Shown: positions 25,641-37,266 of the stretch, in pieces | Layout of the letters: each line of letters starts with the position of its first letter | How positions within the stretch are numbered: position 1 is the stretch's first letter | DNA from: Cylicocyclus nassatus | Lineage: Eukaryota; Nematoda; Chromadorea; Rhabditida; Strongylidae | Assembly: GCA_958299035.1 (NCBI GenBank) | Contig: CATQJL010000112.1 | Coordinates: 49,248,941-49,312,940, forward strand | Length of the DNA stretch: 64,000 nt | Direction: 5' to 3' | Notes under the pieces: generated by a model | Databases searched by the model: none | What the model saw: only the letters and a program-made list of their open reading frames with translations | Told to the model about the DNA's origin: nothing | Position numbers and translations under genes: made by a program

Positions 25641-28600
25641 GGAGCAAAGGTATTTTCTGTGGCTGAAATTCTGTCGAAATCGAGATTTTTACCGTTTAAC
25701 AAAACTATTCGTTCCAAAAACTGGTCAGCCACATAGGAGGCTTCGTTCCAAAAACTGGTCAGCCACATAGAAGGCCTGCCGGAATTCAACCAGCGAGACC
25801 ATAGCTTCCATGCTGTGTCTTCATTGCGGGAGCAAAGGTATTTTCTGTGGCTGAAATTCTGTCGAAATCGAGATTTTTAAACTTTTCGTCCCAAAAACTG
25901 GTCAGCCACATAGAAGGCCTGCCGGAACTCAACCAGCGAGAACACAGCTTCCATGCTGGGTCTTCATCCGAGAGCAAAGGTATTTTCTGTGGCTAAAATT
26001 CTCTCGAAATCGAGATTTTTACCTTTTTTGGTGAAAATTGTGGGGGAAAACAAAACTTTTCGTTCCAAAAACTGGTCAGCCACACAGAAGGCCTGCCGGA
26101 GCTCAACCAGCGAGACCACAGCTTCCATGCTGGGTTTTTGTTCTGGGAGCAAAGGTATTTTCTGTGGCTGAAATTCTGTCGAAATCGAGATTTTTACCGT
26201 TTAATAAAACTTTTCGTTCCAAAAACTGGTCAGCCACATAGAAGGCCTGCCGGAGCTCAACCAGCGAGATTACAGCTTCCATGCTGGGTCTTCATCCGAG
26301 AGCAAAGGTATTTTCTGTGGCTGAAATTCTGTCGAAATCGAGATTTTTCCGTTTTTGGTGAAAATTGTGGGGGAAAACAAAACTTTTCGTTCCAAAAACT
26401 GGTCAGCCACACAGAAGGCCTGCCGGAGCTCAACCAGCGAGACCACAGCTTCCATGCTGGGTTTTTGTTCTGGGAGCAAAGGTATTTTCTGTGGCTGAAA
26501 TTCTGTCGAAATCGAGATTTTTACCGTTTAACGAAACTTTTCGTCCCAAAAACTGGTCAGCCACACAGAAGGCCTGCCGGAGCTCAACCAGCGAGACCAC
26601 AGCTTCCATGCTGGGTTTTTGTTCTGGGAGCAAAGGTATTTTCTGTGGCTGAAATTCTGTCGAAATCGAGATTTTTACCGTTTAACGAAACTTTTCGTCC
26701 CAAAAACTGGTCAGACACATAGAAGGCCTGCCGGAGCTCAACCAGCGAGACCACAGCTTCCATGCTGGGTCTTTGTTCTGGGAGCAAAGGTATTTTCTGT
26801 GGCTGAAATTCTGTCGAAATCGAGATTTTTAAACTTTTCGTCCCAAAAACTGGTCAGCCACATAGAAGGCCTGCCGGAACTCAACCAGCGAGACCATAGC
26901 TTCCATGCTGTGTCTTCATTGCGGGAGCAAAGGTATTTTCTGTGGCTGAAATTCTGTCGAAATCGAGATTTTTACCGTTTAATAAAACTTTTCGTTCCAA
27001 AAACTGGTCAGCCACATAGAAGGCCTGCCGGAGCTCAACCAGCGAGAACACAGCTTCCATGCTGGGTCTTCGTTCTGGTAGCAAAGGTATTTTCTGTGGC
27101 TGAAATTTTGTCGAAATCAGATTTTTACAGTTTTTGGTGGAAATTGTGGGGGAAAACAAAACTTTTCGTTCCAAAAACTGGCCAGCCACATAAAAGGCCT
27201 GCCGGAGCTCAACCAGCGAGACCACAGCTTCCATGCTGGGTTTTTGTTCTGGGAGCAAAGGTATTTTCTGTGGCTGAAATTCTGTCGAAATCGAGATTTT
27301 TACCGTTTAATAAAACTTTTCGTTCCAAAAACTGGTCAGCCACATAGAAGGCCTGCCGGAGCTCAACCAGCGAGATTACAGCTTCCATGCTGGGTCTTCA
27401 TCCGAGAGCAAAGGTATTTTCTGTGGCTGAAATTCTGTCGAAATCGAGATTTTTCCGTTTTTGGTGAAAATTGTGGGGGAAAACAAAACTTTTCGTTCCA
27501 AAAACTGGTCAGCCACACAGAAGGCCTGCCGGAGCTCAACCAGCGAGACCACAGCTTCCATGCTGGGTTTTTGTTCTGGGAGCAAAGGTATTTTCTGTGG
27601 CTGAAATTCTGTCGAAATCGAGATTTTTACCGTTTAACGAAACTTTTCGTCCCAAAAACTGGTCAGCCACACAGAAGGCCTGCCGGAGCTCAACCAGCGA
27701 GACCACAGCTTCCATGCTGGGTTTTTGTTCTGGGAGCAAAGGTATTTTCTGTGGCTGAAATTCTGTCGAAATCGAGATTTTTACCGTTTAACGAAACTTT
27801 TCGTCCCAAAAACTGGTCAGCCACACAGAAGGCCTGCCGGAGCTCAACCAGCGAGACCACAGCTTCCATGCTGGGTTTTTGTTCTGGGAGCAAAGGTATT
27901 TTCTGTGGCTGAAATTCTGTCGAAATCGAGATTTTTACCGTTTAACGAAACTTTTCGTCCCAAAAACTGGTCAGACACATAGAAGGCCTGCCGGAGCTCA
28001 ACCAGCGAGACCACAGCTTCCATGCTGGGTCTTTGTTCTGGGAGCAAAGGTATTTTCTGTGGCTGAAATTCTGTCGAAATCGAGATTTTTAAACTTTTCG
28101 TCCCAAAAACTGGTCAGCCACATAGAAGGCCTGCCGGAACTCAACCAGCGAGACCATAGCTTCCATGCTGTGTCTTCATTGCGGGAGCAAAGGTATTTTC
28201 TGTGGCTGAAATTCTGTCGAAATCGAGATTTTTACCGTTTAATAAAACTTTTCGTTCCAAAAACTGGTCAGCCACATAGAAGGCCTGCCGGAGCTCAACC
28301 AGCGAGAACACAGCTTCCATGCTGGGTCTTCGTTCTGGTAGCAAAGGTATTTTCTGTGGCTGAAATTTTGTCGAAATCAGATTTTTACAGTTTTTGGTGG
28401 AAATTGTGGGGGAAAACAAAACTTTTCGTTCCAAAAACTGGCCAGCCACATAAAAGGCCTGCCGGAGCTCAACCAGCGAGACCACAGCTTCCATGCTGTG
28501 TCTTCATTGCGGGAGCAAAGGTATTTTCTGTGGCTGAAATTCTGTCGAAATCGAGATTTTTACCGTTTAACAAAACTATTCGTTCCAAAAACTAGTCAGC

Positions 28601-28977
28601 CACATAGGAGGCTTCGTTCCAAAAACTGGTCAGCCACATAGAAGGCCTGCCGGAATTCAACCAGCGAGACCATAGCTTCCATGCTGTGTCTTCATTGCGG
28701 GAGCAAAGGTATTTTCTGTGGCTGAAATTCTGTCGAAATCGAGATTTTTACCGTTTAATAAAACTTTTCGTTCCAAAAACTGGTCAGCCACATAGAAGGC
28801 CTGCCGGAGCTCAACCAGCGAGACCATAGCTTCCATGCTGTGTCTTCATTGCGGGAGCAAAGGTATTTTCTGTGGCTGAAATTCTGTCGAAATCGAGATT
28901 TTTAAACTTTTCGTCCCAAAAACTGGTCAGCCACATAGAAGGCCTGCCGGAACTCAACCAGCGAGAACACAGCTTCC

Positions 28978-31900
28978 ATGCTGGGTCTTCATCCGAGAGC
29001 AAAGGTATTTTCTGTGGCTAAAATTCTCTCGAAATCGAGATTTTTACCTTTTTTGGTGAAAATTGTGGGGGAAAACAAAACTTTTCGTTCCAAAAACTGG
29101 TCAGCCACACAGAAGGCCTGCCGGAGCTCAACCAGCGAGACCACAGCTTCCATGCTGGGTTTTTGTTCTGGGAGCAAAGGTATTTTCTGTGGCTGAAATT
29201 CTGTCGAAATCGAGATTTTTACCGTTTAATAAAACTTTTCGTTCCAAAAACTGGTCAGCCACATAGAAGGCCTGCCGGAGCTCAACCAGCGAGATTACAG
29301 CTTCCATGCTGGGTCTTCATCCGAGAGCAAAGGTATTTTCTGTGGCTGAAATTCTGTCGAAATCGAGATTTTTCCGTTTTTGGTGAAAATTGTGGGGGAA
29401 AACAAAACTTTTCGTTCCAAAAACTGGTCAGCCACACAGAAGGCCTGCCGGAGCTCAACCAGCGAGACCACAGCTTCCATGCTGGGTTTTTGTTCTGGGA
29501 GCAAAGGTATTTTCTGTGGCTGAAATTCTGTCGAAATCGAGATTTTTACCGTTTAACGAAACTTTTCGTCCCAAAAACTGGTCAGCCACACAGAAGGCCT
29601 GCCGGAGCTCAACCAGCGAGACCACAGCTTCCATGCTGGGTTTTTGTTCTGGGAGCAAAGGTATTTTCTGTGGCTGAAATTCTGTCGAAATCGAGATTTT
29701 TACCGTTTAACGAAACTTTTCGTCCCAAAAACTGGTCAGCCACTTAGAAGGCCTGCCGGAGCTCAACCAGCGAGACCACAGCTTCCATGCTGGGTCTTTG
29801 TTCTGGGAGCAAAGGTATTTTCTGTGGCTGAAATTCTGTCGAAATCGAGATTTTTAAACTTTTCGTCCCAAAAACTGGTCAGCCACATAGAAGGCCTGCC
29901 GGAACTCAACCAGCGAGACCATAGCTTCCATGCTGTGTCTTCATTGCGGGAGCAAAGGTTTTCTGTGGCTGAAATTCTGTCGAAATCGAGATTTTTACCG
30001 TTTAATAAAACTTTTCGTTCCAAAAACTGGTCAGCCACATAGAAGGCCTGCCGGAGCTCAACCAGCGAGAACACAGCTTCCATGCTGGGTCTTCGTTCTG
30101 GTAGCAAAGGTATTTTCTGTGGCTGAAATTTTGTCGAAATCAGATTTTTACAGTTTTTGGTGGAAATTGTGGGGGAAAACAAAACTTTTCGTTCCAAAAA
30201 CTGGCCAGCCACATAAAAGGCCTGCCGGAGCTCAACCAGCGAGACCACAGCTTCCATGCTGTGTCTTCATTGCGGGAGCAAAGGTATTTTCTGTGGCTGA
30301 AATTCTGTCGAAATCGAGATTTTTACCGTTTAACAAAACTATTCGTTCCAAAAACTGGTCAGCCACATAGGAGGCTTCGTTCCAAAAACTGGTCAGCCAC
30401 ATAGAAGGCCTGCCGGAATTCAACCAGCGAGACCATAGCTTCCATGCTGTGTCTTCATTGCGGGAGCAAAGGTATTTTCTGTGGCTGAAATTCTGTCGAA
30501 ATCGAGATTTTTTAACTTTTCGTCCCAAAAACTGGTCAGCCACATAGAAGGCCTGCCGGAACTCAACCAGCGAGAACACAGCTTCCATGCTGGGTCTTCA
30601 TCCGAGAGCAAAGGTATTTTCTGTGGCTAAAATTCTCTCGAAATCGAGATTTTTACCTTTTTTGGTGAAAATTGTGGGGGAAAACAAAACTTTTCGTTCC
30701 AAAAACTGGTCAGCCACACAGAAGGCCTGCCGGAGCTCAACCAGCGAGACCACAGCTTCCATGCTGGGTTTTTGTTCTGGGAGCAAAGGTATTTTCTGTG
30801 GCTGAAATTCTGTCGAAATCGAGATTTTTACCGTTTAATAAAACTTTTCGTTCCAAAAACTGGTCAGCCACATAGAAGGCCTGCCGGAGCTCAACCAGCG
30901 AGATTACAGCTTCCATGCTGGGTCTTCATCCGAGAGCAAAGGTATTTTCTGTGGCTGAAATTCTGTCGAAATCGAGATTTTTCCGTTTTTGGTGAAAATT
31001 GGGGGAAAACAAAACTTTTCGTTCCAAAAACTGGTCAGCCACACAGAAGGCCTGCCGGAGCTCAACCAGCGAGACCACAGCTTCCATGCTGGGTTTTTGT
31101 TCTGGGAGCAAAGGTATTTTCTGTGGCTGAAATTCTGTCGAAATCGAGATTTTTACCGTTTAACGAAACTTTTCGTCCCAAAAACTGGTCAGCCACACAG
31201 AAGGCCTGCCGGAGCTCAACCAGCGAGACCACAGCTTCCATGCTGGGTTTTTGTTCTGGGAGCAAAGGTATTTTCTGTGGCTGAAATTCTGTCGAAATCG
31301 AGATTTTTACCGTTTAACGAAACTTTTCGTCCCAAAAACTGGTCAGCCACATAGAAGGCCTGCCGGAGCTCAACCAGCGAGACCACAGCTTCCATGCTGG
31401 GTCTTTGTTCTGGGAGCAAAGGTATTTTCTGTGGCTGAAATTCTGTCGAAATCGAGATTTTTAAACTTTTCGTCCCAAAAACTGGTCAGCCACATAGAAG
31501 GCCTGCCGGAACTCAACCAGCGAGACCATAGCTTCCATGCTGTGTCTTCATTGCGGGAGCAAAGGTATTTTCTGTGGCTGAAATTCTGTCGAAATCGAGA
31601 TTTTTACCGTTTAATAAAACTTTTCGTTCCAAAAACTGGTCAGCCACATAGAAGGCCTGCCGGAGCTCAACCAGCGAGAACACAGCTTCCATGCTGGGTC
31701 TTCGTTCTGGTAGCAAAGGTATTTTCTGTGGCTGAAATTTTGTCGAAATCAGATTTTTACAGTTTTTGGTGGAAATTGTGGGGGAAAACAAAACTTTTCG
31801 TTCCAAAAACTGGCCAGCCACATAAAAGGCCTGCCGGAGCTCAACCAGCGAGACCACAGCTTCCATGCTGTGTCTTCATTGCGGGAGCAAAGGTATTTTC

Positions 31901-33958
31901 TGTGGCTGAAATTCTGTCGAAATCGAGATTTTTACCGTTTAACAAAACTATTCGTTCCAAAAACTGGTCAGCCACATAGGAGGCTTCGTTCCAAAAACTG
32001 GTCAGCCACATAGAAGGCCTGCCGGAATTCAACCAGCGAGACCATAGCTTCCATGCTGTGTCTTCATTGCGGGAGCAAAGGTATTTTCTGTGGCTGAAAT
32101 TCTGTCGAAATCGAGATTTTTTAACTTTTCGTCCCAAAAACTGGTCAGCCACATAGAAGGCCTGCCGGAACTCAACCAGCGAGAACACAGCTTCCATGCT
32201 GGGTCTTCATCCGAGAGCAAAGGTATTTTCTGTGGCTAAAATTCTCTCGAAATCGAGATTTTTACCTTTTTTGGTGAAAATTGTGGGGGAAAACAAAACT
32301 TTTCGTTCCAAAAACTGGTCAGCCACACAGAAGGCCTGCCGGAGCTCAACCAGCGAGACCACAGCTTCCATGCTGGGTTTTTGTTCTGGGAGCAAAGGTA
32401 TTTTCTGTGGCTGAAATTCTGTCGAAATCGAGATTTTTACCGTTTAATAAAACTTTTCGTTCCAAAAACTGGTCAGCCACATAGAAGGCCTGCCGGAGCT
32501 CAACCAGCGAGATTACAGCTTCCATGCTGGGTCTTCATCCGAGAGCAAAGGTATTTTCTGTGGCTGAAATTCTGTCGAAATCGAGATTTTTCCGTTTTTG
32601 GTGAAAATTGGGGGAAAACAAAACTTTTCGTTCCAAAAACTGGTCAGCCACACAGAAGGCCTGCCGGAGCTCAACCAGCGAGACCACAGCTTCCATGCTG
32701 GGTTTTTGTTCTGGGAGCAAAGGTATTTTCTGTGGCTGAAATTCTGTCGAAATCGAGATTTTTACCGTTTAACGAAACTTTTCGTCCCAAAAACTGGTCA
32801 GCCACACAGAAGGCCTGCCGGAGCTCAACCAGCGAGACCACAGCTTCCATGCTGGGTTTTTGTTCTGGGAGCAAAGGTATTTTCTGTGGCTGAAATTCTG
32901 TCGAAATCGAGATTTTTACCGTTTAACGAAACTTTTCGTCCCAAAAACTGGTCAGCCACATAGAAGGCCTGCCGGAGCTCAACCAGCGAGACCACAGCTT
33001 CCATGCTGGGTCTTTGTTCTGGGAGCAAAGGTATTTTCTGTGGCTGAAATTCTGTCGAAATCGAGATTTTTAAACTTTTCGTCCCAAAAACTGGTCAGCC
33101 ACATAGAAGGCCTGCCGGAACTCAACCAGCGAGACCATAGCTTCCATGCTGTGTCTTCATTGCGGGAGCAAAGGTATTTTCTGTGGCTGAAATTCTGTCG
33201 AAATCGAGATTTTTACCGTTTAATAAAACTTTTCGTTCCAAAAACTGGTCAGCCACATAGAAGGCCTGCCGGAGCTCAACCAGCGAGAACACAGCTTCCA
33301 TGCTGGGTCTTCGTTCTGGTAGCAAAGGTATTTTCTGTGGCTGAAATTTTGTCGAAATCAGATTTTTACAGTTTTTGGTGGAAATTGTGGGGGAAAACAA
33401 AACTTTTCGTTCCAAAAACTGGCCAGCCACATAAAAGGCCTGCCGGAGCTCAACCAGCGAGACCACAGCTTCCATGCTGTGTCTTCATTGCGGGAGCAAA
33501 GGTATTTTCTGTGGCTGAAATTCTGTCGAAATCGAGATTTTTACCGTTTAACAAAACTATTCGTTCCAAAAACTGGTCAGCCACATAGGAGGCTTCGTTC
33601 CAAAAACTGGTCAGCCACATAGAAGGCCTGCCGGAATTCAACCAGCGAGACCATAGCTTCCATGCTATGTCTTCATTGCGGGAGCAAAGGTATTTTCTGT
33701 GGCTGAAATTCTGTCGAAATCGAGATTTTTACCGTTTAATAAAACTTTTCGTTCCAAAAACTGGTCAGCCACATAGAAGGCCTGCCGGAGCTCAACCAGC
33801 GAGACCATAGCTTCCATGCTGTGTCTTCATTGCGGGAGCAAAGGTATTTTCTGTGGCTGAAATTCTGTCGAAATCGAGATTTTTAAACTTTTCGTCCCAA
33901 AAACTGGTCAGCCACATAGAAGGCCTGCCGGAACTCAACCAGCGAGAACACAGCTTCC
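28978..33958. repeat. Tandem 1609-bp higher-order units
   Basis: Units begin at 28978, 30587 and 32196, exactly 1609 bp apart, and the last runs 1763 bp to 33959. Each 1609-bp unit holds about ten monomers in a fixed order of long, middle and short types. Shared private changes, such as the shortened AAAATTGGGGGAAAAC at 30997 and 32606, show that adjacent units are each other's closest relatives. Confidence 0.85.
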
Positions 33959-35050
33959 ATGCTGGGTCTTCATCCGAGAGCAAAGGTATTTTCTGTGGCT
34001 AAAATTCTCTCGAAATCGAGATTTTTACCTTTTTTGGTGAAAATTGTGGGGGAAAACAAAACTTTTCGTTCCAAAAACTGGTCAGCCACACAGAAGGCCT
34101 GCCGGAGCTCAACCAGCGAGACCACAGCTTCCATGCTGGGTTTTTGTTCTGGGAGCAAAGGTATTTTCTGTGGCTGAAATTCTGTCGAAATCGAGATTTT
34201 TACCGTTTAATAAAACTTTTCGTTCCAAAAACTGGTCAGCCACATAGAAGGCCTGCCGGAGCTCAACCAGCGAGATTACAGCTTCCATGCTGGGTCTTCA
34301 TCCGAGAGCAAAGGTATTTTCTGTGGCTGAAATTCTGTCGAAATCGAGATTTTTCCGTTTTTGGTGAAAATTGTGGGGGAAAACAAAACTTTTCGTTCCA
34401 AAAACTGGTCAGCCACACAGAAGGCCTGCCGGAGCTTAACCAGCGAGACCACAGCTTCCATGCTGGGTTTTGTTCTGGGAGCAAAGGTATTTTCTGTGGC
34501 TGAAATTCTGTCGAAATCGAGATTTTTACCGTTTAATAAAACTTTTCGTTCCAAAAACTGGTCAGCCACATAGAAGGCCTGCCGGAGCTCAACCAGCGAG
34601 ACCACAGCTTCCATGCTGGGTTTTTGTTCTGGGAGCAAAGGTATTTTCTGTGGCTGAAATTCTGTCGAAATCGAGATTTTTACCATTTAACGAAACTTTT
34701 CGTCCCAAAAACTGGTCAGCCACATAGAAGGCCTGCCGGAGCTCAACCAGCGAGAACACAGCTTCCATGCTGGGTCTTCGTTCTGGGAGCAAAAATATTT
34801 TCTGTGGCTGAAATTCTGTCGAAATCGAGATTTTTACCGTTTTTGGTGAAAATTGTGGGGGAAAACAAAACTTTTCGTTCCAAAAACTGGCCAGATAAAA
34901 GGCCTACCGGAGCTCAACCAGCGAGACCACAGCTTCCATGCTGGGTCTTTGTTCTGGGAGCAAAGGTATTTTCTGTGGCTGAAATTCTGTCGAAATCGAG
35001 ATTTTTACCGTTCAACAAAATAGGCAGAGTAGGATAATATTTTAGTAATA

Positions 35051-35997
35051 GTAGGTTGTTACATATGTCTTCTTACACTTTGAAGTCTTACGGCGATGAC
35101 TCATGTACCTCATATTCTTTACAGGCTTTGAAGATACCATTCGAAAGAGAAAAAAGCTCTACATAAAAGTGTGCAAAAGTTCGCACCAGCTCCGACCCAT
35201 CGTAAGTTGGTATTCCAAAATCTGAGTCCTAGGAGGCTCAAGAAATCGCGAGAAATTCATATCTTTCTTCAAAAAATCTTACGAATTTCCAACTTGCTCA
35301 TAAAAAATGCACACTATATCATACACTCACATTTGCTTTTGCTGTATTTTTTCTTCATCTAGAAATCGAGAAAATGAATTTTTTTGTTTTTACAAAAACG
35401 GAGCTATGCTGTTTTATTCATGTAGCTGTATACCACAAGCCTTTAGAAGTATAATCGTAAATTTTCAGCTTTTCAAAAGTCCTAGTTTTCGAAAAATACA
35501 GAATTTAGCTTTCTTTCACTTGGGTGTTCAATACTAAATTAGGCAATTTTCGAAAACTAAATTTCGGCTTCTCGAAAGCTGAAAATTTACGGTGATACTT
35601 CTGAGGACGTGTATTATACAGCTACAAGAATAGAAACAGTATAGCTTCGTTTTTGTAAACCAAGTAAATTTTCATTTTCTCGATTTCGAGATGAGGAAAA
35701 AATACAGCAGATGTGATTGTATGATATAGTGTGCAATTTTTATGAGAAAGTTGGAGATTTGTGGAATTTTTTTAAACAAAGATATGAATTTTTTCGCAAT
35801 TTTTCAAGCCTTCAGCACGGCTCAGTTTTTGGATGGAAATTTACGGTGGTTCGGAGCTGGTGCAAACTTTTAAATACCATCTTGTAAAGCTTGCTTTGCG
35901 CTATATAATGGTACCCTGGAGACCTGTAAAGAATATGAGGTGCATGACTTATTGCCATAAGAATTCAAAGTGTAACAAAACTTACGCAACAACCTAA
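35051..35997. mobile_element. Mariner-like palindromic MITE, TTAGGTTGT type, degraded
   Basis: The left end GTAGGTTGTTACATATGTC and the right end ACGCAACAACCTAA are degraded versions of TTAGGTTGT inverted ends. Nearly the whole element is inverted; for example CCTCATATTCTTTACAGG near 35108 pairs with CCTGTAAAGAATATGAGG near 35924. It has the subterminal ACCATTCGAAAGAG motif about 85 bp in, like the copies at 38779 and 50479. TA precedes it, but the right TA is lost. No transposase is present. It starts only 26 bp after the satellite array ends. Confidence 0.75.
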
Positions 35998-36183
35998 CAC
36001 TTAAAGGCAGCGTCAAGGCAAAATCTCGATTCTCTTTTTTCGCCTTATCCAAGCCTCTTCATGGCGCTGATTCCAAATTTGGCAGTCGTTTTTCAAAACA
36101 CACCATTTTTGAGGCATTGTAAGAACCGTGGATGAATGCTCCTAATGCTATCCGTGTCGAAACCAAGCATTAGCCGCTAGACA

Positions 36184-36350
36184 CTATGTGTTCCATTTTG
36201 TTTGCATGTGAAAACACGTCAAGGCCTGAGGAGAGTTTGTTCAAGGAGGGCGGGCCGTTCGCCATTCTCTCTCTAACGGGATGCCTCCTTGGACGAACTC
36301 TTCTCAGCGCTTGACGGTTTTCACGCAGCAAACAAGATGGAACATATAGT
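36184..36350. repeat. Short perfect-ended hairpin repeat
   Basis: The arms GTTCCATTTTGTTTGCATGT and GCAGCAAACAAGATGGAAC pair, and the match continues inward through CACGTCAAGG/CGCTTGACGG and GGAGAGTTTGTTCAAGGAGG/CCTCCTTGGACGAACTCTTC. The loop is about 35 bp. Transcription of this 165-bp structure would give a long hairpin RNA. No target duplication is obvious. Confidence 0.7.
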
Positions 36351-36398
36351 ATCTACCTGTTAATATTGGTTTCGACAAGGATTGCAATAGAAACACTT

Positions 36399-36406
36399 GT
36401 CCAGGC
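36399..36406. repeat. Left 8-bp target duplication of hAT element 2
   Basis: GTCCAGGC, repeated exactly at 37259-37266. Confidence 0.85.
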
Positions 36407-37258
36407 CAGGGCCCGGTACCGATGCTTTGGAGTCAAACTGGACTTCGTTTTTAGAGTTGGAAGCAACGGGGACATCGTTTTTATGAGGTCCTGGAGGAAG
36501 CGCCAAAAAAACACGACGAACATGTCAGGTTTCACGAGTTGAACGTGTTCTTTCGCAAGCGCGCGAATTTCAAATGCAAGGCTCAAACAAACAAATGGCT
36601 TGTTTACAGCGCACAAACAATCACATGGCTCCGAATTTGGGCTATGTGTATACAATATTACTCCAAACTATGTTATGTAAAAAGTTCCCAAGACTTATGT
36701 GTCCTAATATCCGTTCTCGAATTTGTTGGTTTTTAGACCAACTACCAAACCAACTGGGTTGGTTCGGAGCGTAAATATCGGAGAGTTCACATAAGTTTTG
36801 GACCTTTTTGATTTGGACGATTAGAACTGTCAAAAAGCTATCATATAGTGAAGAGAGCGGATCAAACCGTTGCCTCTCCCGTTTTTTGATTCAAAAGTAG
36901 TATAAATCTACGCGTTGATAAATATCGCGCTCCAATCACTTGCAGTGTCCTTTGAAATACGTGGCGAAAAATGCATCGCAGGATTGTTGACGCTACAGAT
37001 TTGGTTGGCCTAAGAGATTTTCGACATTCCCAGCATCGAAATGGTACTATACCCAATGGCATAGCTTTTAATCGACTCGAAATGTTTTCTTTTTGCTTTT
37101 TTGTTATATTGCATACCTCAAGATGCGCTTTTTTCGCTTTTTTGTTGCTATTTTGGTTGAATAAAATGTTCACGTCGAGAGGGGCTTTGTAAATTCTCGT
37201 GAAGTCATGGGGGACTTCGTTTTCTAAAAACCTCCAAAACAACGCGTGCCGGGCTCTG
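36407..37258. mobile_element. Non-autonomous hAT-type DNA transposon 2 (852 bp)
   Basis: The left end CAGGGCCCGGTAC matches the reverse complement of the right end GTGCCGGGCTCTG with two changes. Identical 8-bp copies of GTCCAGGC flank it. The inverted symmetry resumes inside with TTTTGGAG-type and CGAAGTCC-type segments. A minus-strand frame of 126 codons (36862-37242) lies inside, but I recognise no transposase motif in it. Its ends differ from hAT element 1 beyond the first bases, so they are separate families. It most likely depends on a transposase elsewhere. Confidence 0.85.
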
Positions 37259-37266
37259 GTCCAGGC
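37259..37266. repeat. Right 8-bp target duplication of hAT element 2
   Basis: GTCCAGGC, identical to the copy at 36399-36406. Confidence 0.85.

Larger units (their letters stand above)
11937..35024. repeat. 23-kb satellite array with higher-order repeat structure
   Basis: Head-to-tail monomers, roughly 145-150 in all, share a core such as AGCAAAGGTATTTTCTGTGG and a second box containing CAGCCACATAGAAGGCCTGC. Three length classes occur: about 175 bp (carries GGTGAAAATTGTGGGGGAAA), about 154 bp (carries ACCGTTTAATAAAAC or an ACGA/ACAA variant) and about 143 bp (this segment is missing, giving GATTTTTAAACTTTTCG). A truncated junction, AGGAGGCTTCGTTCC, recurs. Blocks repeat almost without change at offsets of 1458, 1609, 2689, 2706 and 4146 bp. 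Monomer lengths are not multiples of three, so frames rotate and stop after two or three units. I take it to be non-coding. The left end is the gap, so total length is unknown. Confidence 0.97.

Noticed and set aside
11937..35024. CRISPR array
   Set aside because: Regular spacing is present, but the spacers are not unique; the whole monomer is repeated, so it is a satellite.
12465..35037. Many open frames of 60-242 codons through the satellite array, suggesting a repeat protein
   Set aside because: Monomer lengths are not multiples of three, so the same DNA is read in all three frames in turn and stops after two or three monomers. Frames exist equally on both strands. They are by-products of the tandem repeat.
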